Numbered from the stretch's first letter, positions 26,328 to 35,524 are shown. The stretch: DNA of 45,636 nt from Lachnospiraceae bacterium (GCA_023663945.1 JAMPGL010000033.1:1-45636), one strand, 5' to 3'. Translations and numbers: made by a program. The notes: a model not told the origin generated them from the sequence alone.

Positions 26328-27695
26328 CTAACAAGTCCGAACCAGCCGGGAGATAAAGAAGCCATCCGACTTGTGTATCCCCGGAAAAAGCTGAATTTTA
26401 CCGTCCTGTTCCTCTTCCTTTAGTTCCTCCGGCAGGTAAGGCGCCAGACTTTGGCATTTAAAAGGATGCTCTCCGGTAAACCACTCAATCATACGTTCAT
26501 TTTCAACCGGATTCATAGTGCAAGTGCTGTAAATCAGGATTCCCCCCGGCTTTACATATCTCCATGACGCTTTCAATATCCGTCTCTGCAAAAGCGCCAG
26601 CTCGTCCAGCCCTTCTCTGCTGATGCGGTATTTAATATCTCGCTTCTTTCCCATAATTCCAAGCCCGGAACAGGGCAGATCCGCCAGCACTGCATCCGCT
26701 TTTTCAAACAGACTTTCATCCGGAGTCTGTGCATCCCAGACTTCCGCCGTCATGTTGACTACGTTCATTCTTTTTATATTATCTCTAATCAAAGACGCCT
26801 TATACTCTGTCAAATCTCTGGAAATCACTATCCCACGCCCTTCCAGCTTTTCCGCCATATACAGGCTTTTTCCGCCGGGTGCCGCGCACACATCCACTAC
26901 CAAAAGCTCTCCGGACTTGTTTTCCAGCTCTTCCACTCCCGCCGCATCCACTGCCAGCATGCTGCTCACATCTTGAACCACAAACAAGCCCTCCTCATAT
27001 CCGGGAAGGTTTCCCACTCCGTCCGTTCCGGTTAGTGTATATGCCAACGGATGATAAGGATGCCTCTCGGCATGAATCTTCCGCTTTGAAAGCTCTGCAA
27101 GCCACCGCCCCCTCTCTTCTTCGGAGGTTTTTGAGGAAAGGCGCACCGTCACCGGATGTTCCTTTAATGCTCCCTGTAGGACAGCCTGCGTTTTCGCTTC
27201 CCCATAGGCATCCTCCCAAAATCCAATCAGCCATTCGGGCATGGAATATTGGATGGAAAGCGCCCTTCTTCTGTCTCTTTCCGGATTCGGATACTCAATA
27301 TGCTCCCGATTCCTTGCAATATTCCGAAGCACCCCGTTGACAAACCCGGACAGCCCCCGGAAACCTCTCTTTCCGGCAAGCTTTACCGCCTCGTTGCAGA
27401 CGGCGCTGTCCGGAATCTGATCCATAAAAAGGAGCTGATACACGCTAAGGCGCATCAAATTCCGAATCAGGGGCTTCATCTTCAAAACGGATACTTTTGA
27501 AAACTGATCCAGCACATAATCAATCTGAATGAGCCGTTCCAAGGTACCCTCCGTCACCCTTTTTACAAAAGCCTTATCTCTTGCATCCATGTAATTATAC
27601 TTATCAAGCACATTTCGGATTACCAGATGGCTGTACTTCCCGTTTTCCAGAATTTCCATCAGTATATCCAGCGCCAGTTCTCTTACATTTTCCAA
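26328..27695 (-). CDS. rsmB: 16S rRNA (cytosine(967)-C(5))-methyltransferase RsmB
   Basis: Two-domain enzyme: an N-terminal NusB-like RNA-binding domain (about 1-140, RELALDILMEILENGKYSHL onward) and a C-terminal SAM methyltransferase domain with VVDVCAAPGGKSLYMAE and the two catalytic cysteines in DLPCSGLGIMG and YSTCTMNPVENE. 455 residues is standard. The start is TTG 27695 with AGGAG five or six bases upstream; no alternative has a ribosome site. Confidence 0.95.
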   Translation of the reverse strand: MENVRELALDILMEILENGKYSHLVIRNVLDKYNYMDARDKAFVKRVTEGTLERLIQIDYVLDQFSKVSVLKMKPLIRNLMRLSVYQLLFMDQIPDSAVCNEAVKLAGKRGFRGLSGFVNGVLRNIARNREHIEYPNPERDRRRALSIQYSMPEWLIGFWEDAYGEAKTQAVLQGALKEHPVTVRLSSKTSEEERGRWLAELSKRKIHAERHPYHPLAYTLTGTDGVGNLPGYEEGLFVVQDVSSMLAVDAAGVEELENKSGELLVVDVCAAPGGKSLYMAEKLEGRGIVISRDLTEYKASLIRDNIKRMNVVNMTAEVWDAQTPDESLFEKADAVLADLPCSGLGIMGKKRDIKYRISREGLDELALLQRRILKASWRYVKPGGILIYSTCTMNPVENERMIEWFTGEHPFKCQSLAPYLPEELKEEEQDGKIQLFPGIHKSDGFFISRLVRTC

Positions 27696-27757
27696 ATTAT
27701 CTCCTCACCAGTCTATGCCTTCTTCTGCCGGATACGTAACTTTGGGGCATTTCCCTG

Positions 27758-28480
27758 TCAATCATTTCTTCTCCGGTTTCCGCTCAGAATAATCAGCCGT
27801 AAAAGCTGTAAAATGGAGGATGCCGCCGCCGCAACATAGGTCAGCGCCGCCGCTCCCAGCACCCGCTTACAGTCGTCCACCTCATCACCCGTCATAATTC
27901 CATAATTCCCAAGCATCTTAAGGGCTCTGCCCGATGCGTTAAACTCTACCGGCAGAGTAATCACCTGAAACAGCACGGCTAAAGAAAACACCCAGATGCC
28001 AATCTGCGCCAATGAAAAGTATCCTCCTCCCGGAAGGTCAAACCCGATTCCCAAAATCAGCCCTAAAATCACCAACGGCAGTCCCAGCTTGGAACCGATA
28101 TTCGCCGCAGGGACTAACGCCGAACGGAATTTCAACGGAAAATAGCCTTCCTTATGCTGTAAGGCATGACCGCACTCATGGGCGGCAACGCCGATAGCCG
28201 CAACAGACCGGGAATCATAAACCGTGTCCGATAATCTGAGCACCTTCTTGGAAGGATCGTAATGATCCGTCAATTCTCCGCTGACATGCTGTATCTGCAC
28301 ATCACTGATCCCCGACATCTGCAAAATCCTTTTGGCCGCCTCCGCCCCTGTCATGCCGCTTCTGGCACGCACCCGCGCATATTTGCGGTAGGTGGAATTT
28401 ACCCTGCTGCTTGCCGCAATACAGAGAACAGCACCAATCAGAACCAATAAATAAGTGGGGTCATAATAATATCCGTACAT
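27758..28480 (-). CDS. YugP-type zinc membrane metallopeptidase
   Basis: A 240-residue membrane protein of the YugP family. It has a membrane segment near the N-terminus (YLLVLIGAVLCIAAS), a cytoplasmic domain, the zinc motif HECGH in AIGVAAHECGHALQHKEGY, and two or three further hydrophobic helices at the C-terminal half. The natural substrate is not known for this family. ATG 28480 has GGAGG six bases upstream and overlaps the fmt stop by one base (TGATG). Its place between fmt and rsmB is conserved in many Clostridia, which suggests co-regulation with translation and envelope genes more than a shared pathway. Confidence 0.88.
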   Translation of the reverse strand: MYGYYYDPTYLLVLIGAVLCIAASSRVNSTYRKYARVRARSGMTGAEAAKRILQMSGISDVQIQHVSGELTDHYDPSKKVLRLSDTVYDSRSVAAIGVAAHECGHALQHKEGYFPLKFRSALVPAANIGSKLGLPLVILGLILGIGFDLPGGGYFSLAQIGIWVFSLAVLFQVITLPVEFNASGRALKMLGNYGIMTGDEVDDCKRVLGAAALTYVAAAASSILQLLRLIILSGNRRRND

Positions 28481-29415
28481 CACATACCTCCTAACGTCAT
28501 TCCCGGCTCCACATCATAACCGAGAAGAAAATCCTTGACAGCCATGCGCTTTTTGCCCTCCAATTGGACAGAATAAATACGCAGGGCATCTTTTCCGCAC
28601 GCCACATCCAGATAGTCCTTTCCAACCTGCACAATCTCTCCCGGAAGCTTTCCGCCTCTCTCCTCTATCACATCCGCTTCCCATATTTTTAAAGTCTTTC
28701 CCTTGTAGGAAGTGTATGCGCTCGGCCAGGAATTTAATCCCCGGACCAGCCGTTCCAATATAGCGGCTTCCTTCTGCCAATCCACTCGTCCCATCTCCTT
28801 ATATAACCGCGGAGCGTAGGAGGACTGCGAATCATCCTGCTTCCTTGGAGTCACGGCGCCCGCTTCAATCAGAGGAACCGCCTCCACAATCAATTCCGCT
28901 CCCGCCTTCATCAGCTTATCATGAAGGCTCTCCCCCGTCTCTTTGGGTTCTATAGGAACAACCCTCTCAAGGAGCATATCCCCGGTATCCAGCCCCTTTT
29001 CCATCTGCATAATGGTAACGCCGGTCTTTTGCTCTCCGTTTAAAACAGCCCACTGGATAGGCGCCGCTCCCCGGTATGCCGGAAGAAGCGATGCATGAAT
29101 ATTCACGCACCCGAAAGGGGGCATCGTCAAAATCTCCTCCGACAGGATCTGTCCGAAAGCGGCTATCACAAAAAGCTCCGCCGGGTACTCCCGAAGCTTC
29201 TCTATCGCTTCCTTTTCTTTTATTTTTACCGGCTGTAAAACCGGAATATTGTGCCTGAGCGCACACTCCTTAACCGGAGTCATCTGTATTTCTTTTCCCC
29301 TGCCCTTTTGCTTATCCGGCTGGGTCACCACCGCCGTAACCTGATGTCCCGCCTTAATCAGCGCTTCTAAGGGCGCCACTGCAAAATCCGGAGTTCCCAT
29401 ATATACAATTTTCAT
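28480..29415 (-). CDS. fmt: methionyl-tRNA formyltransferase
   Basis: Formylates initiator Met-tRNA using 10-formyl-THF. The N-terminal formyltransferase domain contains VYMGTPDFAV, the active-site NIHASLLPAYRGAAPIQWAVLNG segment and GLDTGDML; the C-terminal OB-like domain binds tRNA. 311 residues is typical. ATG 29415 has AAGGAAG upstream. It directly follows def, the deformylase that removes the same group, and is coupled to the protease gene downstream. Confidence 0.97.
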   Translation of the reverse strand: MKIVYMGTPDFAVAPLEALIKAGHQVTAVVTQPDKQKGRGKEIQMTPVKECALRHNIPVLQPVKIKEKEAIEKLREYPAELFVIAAFGQILSEEILTMPPFGCVNIHASLLPAYRGAAPIQWAVLNGEQKTGVTIMQMEKGLDTGDMLLERVVPIEPKETGESLHDKLMKAGAELIVEAVPLIEAGAVTPRKQDDSQSSYAPRLYKEMGRVDWQKEAAILERLVRGLNSWPSAYTSYKGKTLKIWEADVIEERGGKLPGEIVQVGKDYLDVACGKDALRIYSVQLEGKKRMAVKDFLLGYDVEPGMTLGGM

Positions 29416-29444
29416 AAGAAATTCTTCCTTTCCGCGATTTCCCT

Positions 29445-29927
29445 TTACTCCTCTTCTTCCTGCAGATCCGCCGTATTAACCAGCTCGCCTTCCACCCGTT
29501 CCACATAAAGATGACCTTCTAAATGTTCCACCTCATGGCAGATTGCCCTTGCAAGGAGCTCTGTCCCTTCCAGTTCATATTTTTCCATATTTTCGTTGTA
29601 CGCCTGCACCCTTACATAATTGGGACGAGTGACAACGCCGGACTTGCCCGGAACCGAAAGACAGCCCTCGTACCCCGTCTGTTCCCCCGAAGTTTCCAAG
29701 ACCACCGGGTTAATCAGGAGAACTGGATCCTCCCCTGTCACATCGATCACTACGATTCTTTTTAAAATCCCGACTTGAGGCGCCGCCAGCCCTACGCCGT
29801 CCGCCTCATACATGGTCTCAAACATATCGCCGATAAGTTCTCTGGTACGTTCGGTCATTTCTTTTACTTCTTTGCAGGTTTTGTTTAAAACCGGATCTCC
29901 TATTTCTCTTATGTTTCTGATTGCCAT
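29445..29927 (-). CDS. def: peptide deformylase
   Basis: Metal-dependent removal of the N-formyl group from nascent proteins. All three motifs are present: GVGLAAPQVG, EGCLSVPG with the metal cysteine, and HEVEHLEG with the two metal histidines and catalytic glutamate. 160 residues from ATG 29927, which gives the standard MAIRNIREIGDPVL start; ATG 29936 three codons earlier is also possible. It lies 16 bases after priA and 29 before fmt. Confidence 0.96.
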   Translation of the reverse strand: MAIRNIREIGDPVLNKTCKEVKEMTERTRELIGDMFETMYEADGVGLAAPQVGILKRIVVIDVTGEDPVLLINPVVLETSGEQTGYEGCLSVPGKSGVVTRPNYVRVQAYNENMEKYELEGTELLARAICHEVEHLEGHLYVERVEGELVNTADLQEEEE

Positions 29928-29943
29928 CTTTCCCATCCCTTTC

Positions 29944-32175
29944 TTAATAACTGCTCATGGGGTCAAAATCAAACTGTACCATTTCCTTTTTTCGTTCCAT
30001 GCGTGCAGTAAATTGTTCCATCCTGTCTCTGATTTTTATCAGCAGATCCTCATCGGCTGATTTACAGTATATCATAAAACGATACACATCGTTAATTTTT
30101 CCAATGGATGCTTTTGCCGGTCCAATAATCGAAGCTCTCTCATCTATCCCTTTTCCCAATTCCGCCAGCTTCTCCGCCAGCTTCATCCCGGTTTCCTCCG
30201 ACGGCGAAGCCACCAGCACGGCAAGCATATGGGAAGCAGGCGGATATGAGCCGATTTCCCGGTAAAGAATCTCTTCCTCATAAAAAGCATTATAATCCTG
30301 CGCCGCCGCGCGGACAATACTGTAGTGCTCCGGACGGTAAGTTTGTATAAGCGCCTCCCCCGGCTTACTGCCTCTGCCCGCTCTTCCTGCCGCCTGTGTG
30401 AGAAGCTGAAAAGTCCGCTCTCCGGCGCGGTAATCATTGTCATTTAAGGACAAATCCGCCGCCAGCACGCCCACCAGCGTCACATTGGGAAAATCATGCC
30501 CCTTCACGATCATCTGGGTTCCTACCAGCACATCCGCCTCCCCCTCTGAAAAGGCGGATAAAATCTTTTCATAGCTTCCCTTTTGACGGGTAGTGTCTCC
30601 GTCCATGCGCAATACCCGGATTCCCGGAAAATATTTATAAAGCTGCTGTTCAATCTGTTCCGTCCCCGCCTTAAACCCGGAAATATAGGGAGATGCACAG
30701 GAAGGGCACTTGGAAACGCTTCCGGTCTCATAACCGCAGTAATGACAAACCAGCTTTCCTCCCATATGCTGGGACAGCGACACGTCGCAGTGAGGGCACT
30801 TCATGACATATCCGCAGGAACGGCAGGAAATAAATCCTGCATAGCCCCTCCGGTTTAAAAACAGCATAATCTGTTCCTTTTTAAAAAGCCGGTCCTGAAT
30901 CAATTCCTGAAGCTTTTTGCTGAAGATTGACCGGTTTCCCTCCCGCAGCTCCTTCCGCAGATCCACAATAGACACCGGAGCAAGGCTTCCTCCGGTAAGC
31001 CTGCTGTTTAACGTAAACAGTCTGTATTTTCCTTCTCTGGCGCGATAATAGGCTTCCAGCGAAGGGGTTGCTGAGCCCAGCACCAGACTTGCCCCTTTCA
31101 GCCCTGCGAGATATTCCGCCGTCTCTCTTGCGTGGTACTTGGGCGCGGTCTCACTCTTATAACTTGCCTCATGCTCCTCGTCCATCACAATCATTCCCAA
31201 ATTTGGGAACGGCACAAACAACGCCGACCTGGGACCGATAATCACATCCAGCTCTCCCTCTGCGGCGCGCCTGCACTGGTCATACTTTTCTCCCGCCGAC
31301 AGGGTTGAATTGATCACCGATACACGGTCTCCGAATCTCTTATAAAAACGAAGCAGAGTCTGATAAGTCAGCGCAATCTCCGGTATCAGAACAATGCACT
31401 GCTTTCCCCTGTTTATCATTCCCTCAATCAGGGATAAATAGACCTCTGTTTTTCCGCTTCCTGTAATTCCATGTATCAGATATGTTCCCCGAATCCCCTG
31501 ATCGTAATCGGAAAGAATCTCCCTTCTTACCGTCTCCTGCTCCTTGGAGAGCTGTAATCCTGCCTCCCTTGCAGTTTCCAGCTTGACAGGGTTTCTATAA
31601 TAATTTTCACTTTCAACAGCAATTACTCCCTGCATCATAAGACTTCTAAGCGTTGCAGGCGATACATTTAGTTTTCCGGTCACAAGCTCATAGGGAAGCT
31701 CGCTCTCCCGGCATAATTCCTCCAGCACTCTTGCCTTGGCGCTCTGATGCTTTCGCAGTGCTTCCCCCAATACCGCCCTGGTCTCCTCCACGGTAAAAAG
31801 CCTGCGTATTCTCTTTTTTTCCTTTAATTTCATATCCCGTTTGACAGGCAGAACCGTCTTTAATGCGGCAATCATGGTGGAACCATAGGTTTTGCGCATC
31901 CAGACTGCAAGGCGTATGGCATCCGCCTCGGCGGATACGCTTCCCTTTACCACTCCCGCAATCCGCTTCATTTTATCCTCGGGAAACCCGGCTTTGTCCG
32001 TCACCTCAATCACATACCCCTGACGAAGGTGGTTTCCGTTTCCAAAGGGAACCTGCACGCACATCCCTGTTTCCAGCTTTCCCAAAAGTGAATCCGGTAT
32101 CCGATACTGAAACGGGCGGTCCACCTTTTCGTGGGAAATATCAATTATGATATTTGCATATCTTCCCTCTGTCAT
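29944..32175 (-). CDS. priA: primosomal helicase PriA
   Basis: 3'-to-5' DNA helicase that rebuilds replication forks. It has an N-terminal 3'BD-type DNA-binding region (VDRPFQYRIPDSLLGKLETG), Walker A in GITGSGKTEVYL, the DEEH box in IVMDEEHEASYKSE, a cysteine-rich zinc domain with paired CxxC motifs (about 435-480), and the C-terminal helicase lobe with GTQMIVKGHDFPNVTLVGV. 743 residues. Its ATG 32175 overlaps the murE stop as ATGA. It is followed by def and fmt as in most bacteria. Confidence 0.96.
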   Translation of the reverse strand: MTEGRYANIIIDISHEKVDRPFQYRIPDSLLGKLETGMCVQVPFGNGNHLRQGYVIEVTDKAGFPEDKMKRIAGVVKGSVSAEADAIRLAVWMRKTYGSTMIAALKTVLPVKRDMKLKEKKRIRRLFTVEETRAVLGEALRKHQSAKARVLEELCRESELPYELVTGKLNVSPATLRSLMMQGVIAVESENYYRNPVKLETAREAGLQLSKEQETVRREILSDYDQGIRGTYLIHGITGSGKTEVYLSLIEGMINRGKQCIVLIPEIALTYQTLLRFYKRFGDRVSVINSTLSAGEKYDQCRRAAEGELDVIIGPRSALFVPFPNLGMIVMDEEHEASYKSETAPKYHARETAEYLAGLKGASLVLGSATPSLEAYYRAREGKYRLFTLNSRLTGGSLAPVSIVDLRKELREGNRSIFSKKLQELIQDRLFKKEQIMLFLNRRGYAGFISCRSCGYVMKCPHCDVSLSQHMGGKLVCHYCGYETGSVSKCPSCASPYISGFKAGTEQIEQQLYKYFPGIRVLRMDGDTTRQKGSYEKILSAFSEGEADVLVGTQMIVKGHDFPNVTLVGVLAADLSLNDNDYRAGERTFQLLTQAAGRAGRGSKPGEALIQTYRPEHYSIVRAAAQDYNAFYEEEILYREIGSYPPASHMLAVLVASPSEETGMKLAEKLAELGKGIDERASIIGPAKASIGKINDVYRFMIYCKSADEDLLIKIRDRMEQFTARMERKKEMVQFDFDPMSSY

Positions 32176-33704
32176 AAACTCTTTCGTCTTTCCTTAAGAA
32201 TCTCTGCAATCAGCACTCTCTCATCCATAGGGTATTTCACCCCTTTAATCTCCTGATAATCCTCATGACCCTTTCCCGCCAGAACAATAATATCACCCGG
32301 CTGTCCGTGGTCGATGGCGTATGCAATGGCTTCTTTCCGGTCGCAAATCTCAACATACGCGCCTTCCGTCTTTTGGATTCCTGTTTTAATGTCCTCAATA
32401 ATCGCCTGCGGTTCTTCATTCCGTGGATTATCCGATGTGATGATGGTAAGATCCGCGTAAGTCCCGCTCACCTCTCCCATCCCAAATCTCCGATCCTTAG
32501 AACGATTTCCCCCGCACCCAAACAGACAGACCAGTCTTGCCGGCTGATATTCCCTAAGAGTCGTCAAAAGACTCTTAAGGCTCATTTCATTGTGCGCATA
32601 ATCAATCAACAGCGTAAACTGATCCGACACGGGAACCATCTCAATCCTGCCCTTTACATGCGCCCCCAAAAGTGCCTTTTGAATCTGCAAATCTTCCACT
32701 TGAAAATGGCTGCACACGGCGATTGCCGTCAAGGCATTATACACGCTGAATCTTCCCGGCGTGGGAACCTCCACCCTCAAATTCATCTTTCCGCCAACCG
32801 TGAAATCAATCCCCAGCTCTCCCGGCTTCTTGATTAATTCCAGATTATCCGCGTAAAAATCTGCCTTATGGTCAAACCCATAAGTTTCCAGCCTGCAGGT
32901 GTGCCCCTTAAGCACTGCCTCCGTGTGTTTATCATCTATATTCACGATTCCAAGCCTGCACTGCTGAAATAAAAGCCCTTTGCACGCCTGATATTCCTCA
33001 AAATCCGCATGTTCGTTAGGTCCGATATGATCCGGCTCCAAGTTGGTAAAGATACCGATTTCAAAGGTAAATCCCTGGGTTCTGTGAAGCTTAAGCCCTT
33101 GCGAGGCAACCTCCATCACCACAAGCTGACAGCCCTCCTCCTCCATCTCCTTAAAGTACTTCTGCAGCAAAAAGGATTCCGGTGTAGTGTTTGCCGCCGG
33201 GATATGCCTCTCTCCTATAATGGTCTCTATCGTTCCCACCAGCCCGGTCTTATATCCCGCGCTTTCCAAAATCGACCGTATCAGATAAGTCGTCGTCGTC
33301 TTTCCTTTTGTTCCGGTAATTCCGATGACCTTCAGCCTGTCAGCCGGATGCCCGAAATACGCGGCAGAAATAAACGCCATAGCATAGCGCGTGTCCTTCA
33401 CGCGGATCACGGTAACATCATGTCCCTGTGAGAACTCACTTTCTCTTGGAAGTTTACTTCCTCTTGGAAGCTTGCTTCCACTTGGAATCTGAACCTCCTT
33501 TTGAACCACCAGCACCGAAGCGCCCTTCTCTACCGCCTCACAGGCAAAATCGTGTCCATCCGCATTATAACCGCAGATGCAGATAAACAGACAATCCTTC
33601 ACAATCTTTCGGGAATCATAGACAACTTCACTGACCTCCCTTTCTACGGTTCCCTGTATGCATTCGTAAGTAATCCCTTTAAGCAGTTCTTTACATTGAA
33701 ACAT
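32172..33704 (-). CDS. murE: UDP-MurNAc-tripeptide synthetase MurE (meso-DAP type)
   Basis: Mur ligase adding the third stem residue. The ATP loop is GITGTKGKTTTTYLI and the substrate-specificity motif reads DNPR (in TSDNPRNEEP), which in the family marks meso-diaminopimelate enzymes rather than lysine enzymes. 510 residues from ATG 33704, preceded by GAGG six bases upstream; ATG 33716 is the alternative. A short insertion of (GSKLPR)-type repeats lies in the N-terminal domain near residues 74-91. Unlike the usual gene order it is not with the PBPs and mraY but heads a long operon with priA, def and fmt. Confidence 0.96.
   Translation of the reverse strand: MFQCKELLKGITYECIQGTVEREVSEVVYDSRKIVKDCLFICICGYNADGHDFACEAVEKGASVLVVQKEVQIPSGSKLPRGSKLPRESEFSQGHDVTVIRVKDTRYAMAFISAAYFGHPADRLKVIGITGTKGKTTTTYLIRSILESAGYKTGLVGTIETIIGERHIPAANTTPESFLLQKYFKEMEEEGCQLVVMEVASQGLKLHRTQGFTFEIGIFTNLEPDHIGPNEHADFEEYQACKGLLFQQCRLGIVNIDDKHTEAVLKGHTCRLETYGFDHKADFYADNLELIKKPGELGIDFTVGGKMNLRVEVPTPGRFSVYNALTAIAVCSHFQVEDLQIQKALLGAHVKGRIEMVPVSDQFTLLIDYAHNEMSLKSLLTTLREYQPARLVCLFGCGGNRSKDRRFGMGEVSGTYADLTIITSDNPRNEEPQAIIEDIKTGIQKTEGAYVEICDRKEAIAYAIDHGQPGDIIVLAGKGHEDYQEIKGVKYPMDERVLIAEILKERRKSL
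33435..33488. repeat. 18-bp in-frame minisatellite in murE
   Basis: Three tandem 18-base units at 33435-33452, 33453-33470 and 33471-33488 share a CTTGGAA core. On the coding strand they encode six-residue repeats of the type LPRGSK in a loop of the N-terminal UDP-binding domain. Its unit length keeps the frame. Confidence 0.85.
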
Positions 33705-33746
33705 TGCTTTCCTCATTTCTTTCTGAATAAATTTTTACCTTATAAT

Positions 33747-33775
33747 AAGATAGCACGATTATCCATGTTTTTCAA
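33747..33775 (-). promoter_or_regulatory. sigma-A type promoter of the murE-rsgA operon
   Basis: On the minus strand TTGAAA (33770-33775) and TATCTT (33747-33752) are 17 bp apart, about 40 bases before the murE start. It is the only clear promoter upstream of ten closely packed genes from murE to rsgA. Confidence 0.6.
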
Positions 33776-33794
33776 TCTTTGCCTATGAGATATG

Positions 33795-33812
33795 TATAGT
33801 AAACGAAATAAC
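33795..33812 (+). repeat. 18-bp motif shared with the MITE-like element end
   Basis: The 18 bases starting TATAGTAAACGA match the left end of the palindromic element at 42931-42948 with one mismatch. I find no inverted partner nearby, so this is either a solo end of the same element or a shared short signal. Confidence 0.55.
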
Positions 33813-33965
33813 AGTATATGTTTCTAAATTTTTCCCGTGTACTTAATTTTTTGTTAAGATGATTTTAGACTTTTATCATAAATCAGACACACTTTAAACA
33901 CATTTTACCTTTATGATATTAACCAAGATAGTTGAACAACTCACTATCTCCCCCCTCATAAGAAT

Positions 33966-33999
33966 GTAAAAGCCTCCGGCATCCCCCGGAGGCTTTTAC
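33966..33999. terminator. orphan bidirectional terminator hairpin
   Basis: A 14-bp perfect stem (GTAAAAGCCTCCGG with CCGGAGGCTTTTAC) around CATCCC, with T-rich ends on both strands. No gene ends here: murE starts to its left and the ATPase gene starts to its right. Its core (CCTCCGGCATCC and the GGAGGCTTTT arm) recurs in the terminator at 35492-35520 after the ATPase gene. Confidence 0.8.
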
Positions 34000-34062
34000 G
34001 ATGTTAATCCCCGCAAGCAACGAGTCAAGTGCAGCTTGCATACATTTGACCTTATACTATGG

Positions 34063-34169
34063 AATAGAAAAGTGTTAAAAGTTGCAAAAATCTCTTCTTA
34101 ACGGTTGTTTTTCTTCTTTTCATGTGGTATTCTACAATAGAAAAATGTTAAAAGTTGCAAAAATCTCTT
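34063..34169 (+). repeat. 34-bp direct repeat upstream of the ATPase gene
   Basis: Two copies, 34063-34096 and 34136-34169, begin AATAGAAAA and end GCAAAAATCTCTT and differ at one position; the period is 73 bases. Each is preceded by a TATACT- or TATTCT-like word, so this may be a duplicated promoter or leader segment. The second copy lies just before the ribosome site of the ATPase gene. Confidence 0.8.
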
Positions 34170-34186
34170 GCAAATGGAGTTTTCCC

Positions 34187-35482
34187 ATGGAAATTAAACG
34201 TGATTTTTATTTAAATAAACTAATCAAACGCCAAAATAACGGACTGGTTAAAGTAATTACCGGCATTCGGAGATGCGGTAAATCCTATCTCCTAAATACA
34301 CTTTTTTACCGTTATCTTTTGGAAAACGGCGTGCCTGCTGGGCATATTATCCGCTTTGCTTTTGATTCTGCCGATGATTTATATCTAATTGGAGAAAATT
34401 TAATCGAACTTGAAAAGAAAAATAAAAAAGCTGATCCCGAAAAATTCATAGCATATATTCGTTCCAAAACAACAGACTCAGGGACATATTATCTTCTTCT
34501 TGATGAAGTGCAAATGCTTGACTGTTTTGAAACCGTTTTAAACGGGTATCTCCGCAGAGATCATATGGACGTATACGTTACCGGAAGCAATGCCAAATTT
34601 CTTTCCAGCGATATTATAACGGAATTTGCCGGCAGAGGTGATGAAATCCATATGTATCCCTTAAGCTTTTCTGAATTTATGTCCGTCTATCCGGGCGATA
34701 AATATGAAGGGCTTTCACAATATATGCTGTACGGCGGGATTCCAATGGTCGTTCTAAGAGATGAAGAGGCTGACAAAGCTGCCACCTTAAACAATCTGTT
34801 TGAAGAGATCTATATCCGGGATATTTTTAAACGGAACAAGATTAAAAATCCGGGAGAATTGGAAGATTTACTCAATATTTTATCATCCGCCGTTGGTTCA
34901 CTGACAAATCCCGAAAAATTGAAAAACACCTTCCGAAGCGTCAAAAAATCCAGAATTACGGCAACAACCATTAAAAAATATCTGGATTACTTTGAAGATT
35001 CCTTTCTAATGGAGTCTGCGCAAAGATACGACATTCGCGGAAAAGCATATATTGAGACTCCCCGTAAATACTATTTTTCTGATTTGGGTCTGCGAAATTC
35101 GCGCATCAATTTCCGTCAATTTGAACAGACTCACGTGATGGAAAATATCCTCTACAATGAACTGCGCATGAGAGGCTACAACGTGGATGTAGGCGTTGTG
35201 CCAATTGCGCAAAAGGACTCTGACGGAAAAGTAACCCGCAGACAGCTTGAAGTCGATTTTGTATGCAATGCCGGCACAAGCAGGTATTATATCCAGTCAG
35301 CATACTCCCTGCCTGATGCGGAAAAACAGGAGCAGGAAGTCAGACCCTTCCGAAAAATCGACGATTCCTTCAAAAAAATTGTCGTAACAAAAGATATTGT
35401 TCCCCTGCACTATGACGAGCATGGGATTCTCATCATGAATGTTTATGATTTTCTTCTTGACCCGGCAAAGCTTGAATACTGA
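34187..35482 (+). CDS. AAA ATPase with DUF4143 domain
   Basis: A 431-residue P-loop ATPase: Walker A in TGIRRCGKSYLLN, Walker B in YYLLLDEVQML, the sensor-like VYVTGSNAKFLS motif, and a C-terminal DUF4143 (restriction-endonuclease-like) domain with LYGGIPMVVL and the ELRMRGYNVDVGVV and LEVDFVCNAG segments. ATPases of this type are common and often multicopy in gut bacteria; no cellular function is established. ATG 34187 with GGAG seven bases upstream is preferred over a TTG at 34082 that would translate the direct repeat. It is the only plus-strand gene within about 40 kb (from 532 to 43076) and is bounded by similar terminators, so it looks like an inserted cassette. Confidence 0.9.
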   Translation: MEIKRDFYLNKLIKRQNNGLVKVITGIRRCGKSYLLNTLFYRYLLENGVPAGHIIRFAFDSADDLYLIGENLIELEKKNKKADPEKFIAYIRSKTTDSGTYYLLLDEVQMLDCFETVLNGYLRRDHMDVYVTGSNAKFLSSDIITEFAGRGDEIHMYPLSFSEFMSVYPGDKYEGLSQYMLYGGIPMVVLRDEEADKAATLNNLFEEIYIRDIFKRNKIKNPGELEDLLNILSSAVGSLTNPEKLKNTFRSVKKSRITATTIKKYLDYFEDSFLMESAQRYDIRGKAYIETPRKYYFSDLGLRNSRINFRQFEQTHVMENILYNELRMRGYNVDVGVVPIAQKDSDGKVTRRQLEVDFVCNAGTSRYYIQSAYSLPDAEKQEQEVRPFRKIDDSFKKIVVTKDIVPLHYDEHGILIMNVYDFLLDPAKLEY

Positions 35483-35491
35483 GCAGATGAT

Positions 35492-35520
35492 AAAAACCTC
35501 CGGCATCCCCGGAGGCTTTT
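35492..35520. terminator. bidirectional terminator between the ATPase gene and recJ
   Basis: A 12-bp stem with one mismatch (AAAAACCTCCGG with CCGGAGGCTTTT) around CATCC, flanked by A-run and T-run. It lies between the convergent ATPase and recJ stop codons and is near-identical to the hairpin at 33966-33999. Confidence 0.85.
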
Positions 35521-35524
35521 CCGC

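Noticed and set aside
33795-33812. A second full copy of the MITE-like element
   Set aside because: Only one end matches; I could not find the inverted partner within 200 bases.
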